Positions 58,377-64,000 of a DNA stretch of 64,000 bases are shown here, one piece after another. Source of the stretch: Takakia lepidozioides (taxonomy: Eukaryota > Streptophyta > Takakiopsida > Takakiales > Takakiaceae); assembly GCA_030704615.1 (NCBI GenBank), contig CM060733.1, positions 16,492,001-16,556,000 on the forward strand. Direction: 5' to 3'. The first letter of the stretch is position 1; each line of letters begins with the position of its first letter. The position numbers and the translations under genes are program-made. The notes under the pieces were generated by a model. It was not told the origin of the DNA and made no database searches. It saw nothing but the letters and a program-made list of their open reading frames with translations.

Positions 58377-60200
58377 TCATAAGCTCAGTCCAGAAAACCG
58401 AGAGAAAATTGAGAGACACTCAATCATTACTTCAGAAACATCTTCAGCTAGTTCTTCTTCAACTACCACTAATTCAAATTCAGTACCGATAGATTGAGTC
58501 TCTGTAGACAAATCTGATAGAGCTATGTTGAATAAAGAAGAGGTTGCATTACATTCAATGGCCTCATTTTGAAACTCAACGTCAAAAGGTCTCCGTAGTC
58601 CGCAGGCTGACCAGCCTTTTCTAATCATACCCTCCATCCTCGCCACATCTTTCCACGACTGTAGTAACCAACCAGAAACCAGGTTTTTTAAGTTTTTTAC
58701 AGAAAGATCAAGTTGAACGTCTTTGGGAGCAACTTCTTTTTGAAGTTGTTGTCGAACTTGAGCGGAACGTCACTCTGAATACTGCATTTTGAAAGCATGC
58801 TTAAGAGGTCTCTGAAGGATAACATTTGCAGGTTGTAGCTTGCTGGTACAATTTGCAGGCACAAACAGAACGCAGATCTTCGGATGTTCAGCTTTCATCC
58901 AATCTAAAAATCCTTCGATTTGTGGAGAGACCAACAATCCAGAAGCCATATCATCTTCTGACTGGAGCCAAGCCCCAGGGCCTTAACCGTCATGCAATAA
59001 TAAGGAATCAACACGAATTGCACAAATTGCTTGCACGTATCTAGATTGGACCAATGGTTACTAGAAATGGTTAAGTGAAAACCTGCAGCCACACAGTCTT
59101 TACTGCATTGGCTAGAATGAAGACTGCGTGATGTTTTCCCTTTGAAAACAAGTGGAGCAAATTGCCATCGGCCGAGGATGAGACACAAGCTGTGATCTGT
59201 CTTTTATCTTCAACACCAAGAACATGAATGTGATCTTTTGCCCCTTTTATCTCCCATGTTCTTTCTCCGCCCATGGGAACTAAATGAATTCCAGTTTGAT
59301 CTGTGGTGATAATCAAACTTGACAGAATATTATAGACCAACTTAACTCACGATGAAGAAAATTACGGGTCCATGGCACAGTGACCCGAAATCGTCATTTC
59401 CCGTGATGAGAACTAAATAATTCCGGTGCCCTGATTTGAATAATGCCTTGAAGAATAGGAGCAATAATGGGGGCACAAAGAGATTGTCCAGCATCTCTCA
59501 TCCCATTAAGTAGTTCCACCATTTCTCGTACTAGTTCTGGTCTGTCTGAGAGATGACTTCATTTTGTCAATGCTCCAGTTTGAGCAAGCCCTCTTTCTAC
59601 TGCAACCTTATATTTAGATTTAAGCTCACCACTCGAAGTAAACCAATGATAGAGAGTACCTCTACTCAATTTATCAAATGGACTTCCAACGACTCCGGGT
59701 TTTTTGTGAGCTGTCCGCAAATACTGCAAAGCATCGGCCAATGTGTGGTTTCTTTGCACTGCAGCAGATATCAATGACCAAAATTCTGGTGTAAATCAAT
59801 TCATGTATGTCCCCCTTGATTTGACCTGTGTACATAGAAGTTCTTTTAAAGTCAATACCAAGTTCAAGATGATGCACAAAATGATATTATAATATAGATG
59901 GATAAATATAAAGAGAATATAACTGACCTTCTTCCGTGTAGATGAAGATACATCGTGTACCGCACTTGATTCACAACGACCAATGTCTATTATGTCATTC
60001 TGCTCGATCAATGAAACAGTACATACGTTTTGCTTACGAGGTCTCCCCACTGGCCGCAGTCCGCTTGATTTAGGCACATCGGTTTTCATTCTGCTCGCAA
60101 GATCTTGGATAAATCTTTCTTTGTCTTTGATAACCTGTCTATGCTTGGTTTCTTCATCAACTCTAAAAAATGAACTAGTGATACTGCATTGGAAAGACAT
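58377..60200 (-). pseudogene. Pogo/Tigger-like DDE transposase remnant
   Basis: Minus-strand blocks in order: a start with GRPRK (AT-hook-like) near 60055; a helix-turn-helix-like piece (RGTLYHWFTSSGELKSKYKV, about 59660); LIITTDQTGIHLVPMGGERT (first Asp, about 59300); EDKRQITACVSSSADGNLLH; HLTISSNHWSNLDTCKQFV; MIWLLDCWSLHKSKDF (second Asp, about 58930); then GWSACGLRRPFD with an acidic tail. This is the layout of the DDE-1 superfamily. Frame changes and stops occur between nearly every block (for example before the 59340 block) and the segment between 58900 and 58650 is short of expected sequence, so it is not functional. Confidence 0.8.
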
Positions 60201-61507
60201 TTGGAAAACTACTGAAAGCTATTATATCCTTGTTTGGTCCCCGTCACAAATGCTCTGATCTCAAGTCAATAGTTCTAGATGATAGTTTCGGGCAAATCTA
60301 CGCAAACCTGGAGTTAGTAAACTGAGACGATAAAATGATTGTAATGTAGTAGAGCTTAGAATGTGTGGCATGATTGCTTCCTTTGCTGGAAGTTCATCTA
60401 TTTTTAGATAAGGTTCTACAAACCTTGTATCAAAATCCCTTGCAAGCTTTTCCAAAGTCAACACCACAATACTTTCTAGAGTGGAAAAATCACTTAGTTT
60501 TGCCATCAAACTTCCATGTATACATTGTGGTCTCTGCTTGCAACCTTGCAATGTTCTCTGCCCTCTCAATGCTAAAGCTGCTCTACTCAGTTCTCCTCTA
60601 TCTCAAAGTAACTTGTTTGCCTTTCAATCTACACCAAGCAAACAAGTGGATCGATGTTGTCAGATTGATTGACTTGATCCACGTAGCACCAAGTTGTGTC
60701 AAATAATGTAACGATACTCGTTATCACCTCAGAATAGTTGGATCGGTGCTGCCTAATTTATTTCAAATGAGATAAATTATTTAAGACTAGTTGGTAGGTT
60801 TGATAATTCATTACTCACCGACTCTTTGTCCAATTAATACTCATGACCTGTCTAAATTATTATAAACTTCATAACTGGATTGCCCAAATAAGATATATTA
60901 ATGTGATATTGCCCAACCGTTCAAAGAAAAAAAAAAATATTGGAAAATTTTCTGCCCAACCGTATATGAGGCTACGGTAGTTGATTCCCAAGTTTCATCC
61001 ATGTTTGAATTTTCAACTAGTACGGTGTACTTTTTCTATTTTTAAGCTTGTTTTTAAAGACCAAGTAGGGATCGACATCTATCAAATGGGACCAATGGTG
61101 GTGTGGGAATACATAAAAGGCATCTATTTTTCCCTTGTGATACGATTGACATACTTTGTGAGAGTTGACCTTGCATAGTTCTATTTGGGCTAAATTAGGA
61201 ACAATCCTAGCACAAAATGCTTCTTGTAGATGTAAATTATTTTTGGGGCAAAGAAGCACATGTGATAGTTTGAATTTTTTTCTTGTTAATTAACATGAGC
61301 AGACTTGTTACAACACCCCCAAGTACCAATCATAATAAAGAATTAGAATACCTAATTCATCACAAAACTTAGTATCCACTACTTTATCCTGTTGACGAGG
61401 TTTGTATTTTCAAGTTCATTGCTAACGAAGCCCATTGAGGAGGAGGAGGCACTGACCCAATGAACCTTTCTATTATGCGCCTTCAACCGTCCATTGGCCC
61501 CTTGTGT
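60201..61507. other. Upstream flank of the pogo-like remnant, unassigned
   Basis: A minus-strand frame at 60261-60569 (LEKLARDFDTRFVEPYLK) looks protein-like but matches no family I know; it may be the far N-terminal part of the same transposase. The rest is AT-rich. Confidence 0.35.
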
Positions 61508-62085
61508 TGAGCAGTAGGCTCCGTAAATTCACTGGACGTTAAACAAACTTTATTAGAATATCTTAGGACTCTTTACATGGACAAAGCATGCTAAGAATAA
61601 ATACAGTGAGCTATTACAAAAGAAGAAGATGAATGCAAAAATTTGAAACGGAGATAACCACTCTTATAGAAAGAAATGGAAAGAACCTCACCCCTCACCT
61701 CATATACTGCTGGAAAATGTTGGAATAAGATCCAAATAGGTAAAAGAAAGCTTAAAGTTAACTTTTAACTCCAAAACACTGAAAAGTTATTTTAATGTAT
61801 AAAATAGGAAAAGTTGCTTTGATACCTAGAACAGTGAGTCGAAACAAGATTGATTTATGTAATAAGTCCACCTAAAAGAAAGAAAAAAAAGTCCACCTAC
61901 TTGGGAGACAACCGTACTTAACTTGTCCACTGTTTTAAAAATATATGAAAGATTAAAAACGTTGCAGAGCCCAAGTTTACTTTTAAGAAAGAAAACAAAT
62001 CTCTAAAAAAAAACAAAAGAGTAAAGTAAAATGGAATGGGTGAAGTTTCTTTAATGTCCAGTGAATTTACAGAGCCTACTGCTCA
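61508..62085. mobile_element. 578-bp element with 43-bp terminal inverted repeats
   Basis: The left end TGAGCAGTAGGCTC... (61508-61550) is repeated inverted at 62043-62085 with three mismatches. The interior is AT-rich and encodes nothing. Flanks show no clear duplication (GTGT left, GTGA right), so the superfamily is open. It ends 320 bp before the thioesterase start codon. Confidence 0.8.
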
Positions 62086-62403
62086 GTGACACACAGCCCA
62101 TGTGAAGCGAAGGACAAGTCAAAACTCAGGTCCTGGACGTTGAACGAGTGTGGTTCCAGTTCATGAGACAGGTTAAAGTGACACTAACTCTGTGACTAAG
62201 TAAAGTTAGAGTAGTGAGTGAGTGAGGATACGTACGTAGTGCAATATGTATATATGTATGTTGTGGATATTGTACGTGTACGTAGTACGTACCGTGTGCA
62301 GGTGAGTGCTGAGCTGACCAGTCCTGTGTGGCTGTATCCTGACGAGCTCGGTTGAGAAGATCACGATTTGTTCAAACAGAATTCTCCCACGTTTTCTCTA
62401 GAG
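62086..62403 (+). promoter_or_regulatory. Putative promoter and 5' UTR of the thioesterase gene
   Basis: No gene. Contains TACGTA/CGTACGT-type runs at 62230-62305 and a weak TATATGTATG region near 62250; the start site is not determinable. Confidence 0.4.
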
Positions 62404-64000
62404 ATGGGGAGTCCGCAATCGGGAGTCCCTGCATTGAGGGGAAATGCACAGGGCCCATCTTCAGCTGTGGAGACGGATGTCGACGGATTTGAGGTATTGG
62501 ATTTGATCAACTTTCAGATGGAGACGGTATCAGGATCGGAAATGAGTGGACGATTTGTGGTCTGCCCAACCGCATCTCAGGTGGGTCCGTGCTTCTATTG
62601 GTCTAGTGTATAGCCACAGTTTAGTTTTTTCGTTCATCCCTATTTCTCCTCACACCTGTAGGAATGAGCAGTGGTTCGAGATTTTACTTGATCGAGTATG
62701 AATGATAGTTGAGTATTGGACTGGATTGGAGAATGAACTGCGGTTATCAGAGAGCAAGCCTGGCATTCGCTCTGTCATGACGACGATAGAGTTACAAGTT
62801 AGTAATTTGAAAGAGCAGGATAGACTGGCCATGACTCACAAGTCTTGCTGCCTCTCTGCATTCCCGTTGGGTCTCAAGGACCTGCAACGCAAAAGTTTTT
62901 AGTGAATTAGTGACACACGATAGGAGCTACCTGAATTATAATGGAGACAGCCACTTTTCAAAGAAGTGCCCTTATCTGCTAAAATTCCCATTTTGGAGCT
63001 TCGTGGAGCTCTTCTCGTGGAGAGCACAGATGGTTATATGTTTCTATATAGGCCATTTGGTTCCTTCCCAAGATTGGTGAACTGAAGTGTGTCATAGCAT
63101 ACTACTTACAGCTGTGTTGGGGGTGTCCCCTTTGCAACATCATTTCCTGATTGACCAAAAAGGTAAAGGGCGTGTAAACGTAGCTTTACCTTGATTGCTG
63201 AAGCATCTTTTGCATGTGTGTCTGTATGTGTCTCCTATTTTTCTGACTGTCACTGTTGACTGTTGTGCTAACATTGCCATGCAGCCTTTCAAAGTACTAC
63301 ATGGGGGCATCACAGCATACATATCTGAGACCTTGGCCAGCATGGGAGCCCAGATTGCTTCTGGGTGGGCAAGAATAGCAGGCATAGAACTGAATGTTAA
63401 CCACTTGCGAGCGGCACCTATGGGAGTTGAGGTCTTTGTCAAGGCAGCACCCCTCATGGTGGGGAAGAGGATTCAGGTATTTCAGTTTTCCATTAGCTTG
63501 AGGCGAAAACAGAACAATTGCCAAGATAGTTGGCTGTCAAATCAAAGCTTGTCGAATTTGCACGCAGAAAGTAAGCATGTATGAAGCTTCATTTTGCTAT
63601 GCATAAACCTGCCAGTGTCTATCACAATGAGATTAAAAAGGCACAGTTTTCAGACCGGTAAAGTGTACATGAGATGTGTGTATCAAGGAATGACTTAGAA
63701 TTTATCTTTCTAGATAACACCTTGGTGGAAGACCAGGAAAATTGGTCGACATTTTTAGTCTTCTCAACCCTGGAATACAGTAGCTAGTTATGACCCTCTG
63801 AAAGCATTAGAGTCACACGTTCATGCTCATTAAAGCTACTAGTGCCTTAAGCTCCTAGCTCCTTGACTTGACACGAACTCTTCTGGAGTACAAAGTTATT
63901 TCGTATGTGTCAGTTTTCAATTGATGAATGTGTTGGGCTTTCTTGGTTCAGGTGTGGGAGGTAAAGTTTTCAAGTACAGGGTTAAGGGAAGATGCAACCT
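62404..64000 (+). CDS. 1,4-dihydroxy-2-naphthoyl-CoA thioesterase (hotdog fold), first three exons, cut by window end
   Basis: Exons 62404-62580, 63285-63476 and from 63952 to the edge; splice sites CAG/GTGGGT, ATGCAG/CCT, CAG/GTATTT, TTCAG/GTG, all phase 0. It hydrolyses DHNA-CoA in phylloquinone (vitamin K1) synthesis; plant forms are peroxisomal. The hotdog core is plain: SGRFVVCPTASQ, PFKVLHGGITAYISETLASM (active-site helix with the acidic Glu), GIELNVNHLRAAPMG, VFVKAAPLMVGKRIQ, VWEVKF. These match plant DHNAT closely. The about 30 residues before the fold (SPQSGVPALRGNAQG...) are not conserved. The C-terminus with any peroxisomal signal is outside the window. A short-chain acyl-CoA thioesterase role is the alternative. 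Confidence 0.9.

Noticed and set aside
1-64000. CRISPR arrays, rRNA genes, operons or ribosome binding sites
   Set aside because: None seen; introns and transposon types show a eukaryotic nuclear genome.

Overview
Nuclear DNA of a green plant-lineage organism. It carries spliced genes with plant-type products (a 594-residue methylenetetrahydrofolate reductase in 12 coding exons, a DHNA-CoA thioesterase, a SAWADEE-domain protein) in a sea of decayed transposable elements. A Ty3/gypsy retrotransposon carrying a C5 DNA methyltransferase points to a charophyte alga such as Chara, because such elements have been reported from charophytes. This assignment is inference; no organelle or ribosomal marker is present.

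Layout. 0-4.2 kb: the pol end of one Ty3/gypsy element (with a PHD-like finger), then the gag of a second. 4.2-15.7 kb: an 11.45-kb Mutator-like DNA transposon inserted in that gag, with an 11-bp target duplication. It has two divergent genes: gene B (+), a transposase with a zinc-binding N-terminus and a SWIM finger; and gene A (-), ten exons encoding a ParB-like domain joined to a beta-class DNA amino-methyltransferase. Two introns of gene A hold 13 copies of a 22-bp near-palindrome. 15.7-18.2 kb: the rest of the interrupted retrotransposon (zinc knuckles, protease, C5-methyltransferase with its catalytic core deleted). 18.2-19.4 kb: an inverted second gag. 19.7-20.3 kb: a Myb/SANT-like gene start. 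20.7-25.2 kb: fragments of host genes on the minus strand (aspartic protease, CobW GTPase, PPR, amino-acid transporter). 25.2-26.6 kb: a broken PIF/Harbinger transposase. 28.9-31.6 kb: the SAWADEE/RRM-like gene. 32-37 kb: SINE, Tourist-type MITE, poly(A) retroposon, copia remnants. 37.0-44.7 kb: a second, degraded copy of the two-gene transposon. 45-47 kb: repeats. 47.5-53 kb: MTHFR. 53-62 kb: hairpin array, LINE and pogo-like remnants, a 578-bp inverted-repeat element. 62.4-64 kb: 5' part of the thioesterase gene, cut by the window edge.

How it works together. The two-gene transposon is the most unusual item. Its two copies, about 30% or more diverged by eye, keep the same gene order, exon boundaries and methyltransferase motifs. 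I infer a transposon that carries its own DNA-marking enzyme and a field of candidate binding sites. It sits inside a retrotransposon that once carried a different class of DNA methyltransferase. Nearly all transposon genes here are damaged by single-base indels or C-to-T/G-to-A stops; MTHFR is clean.
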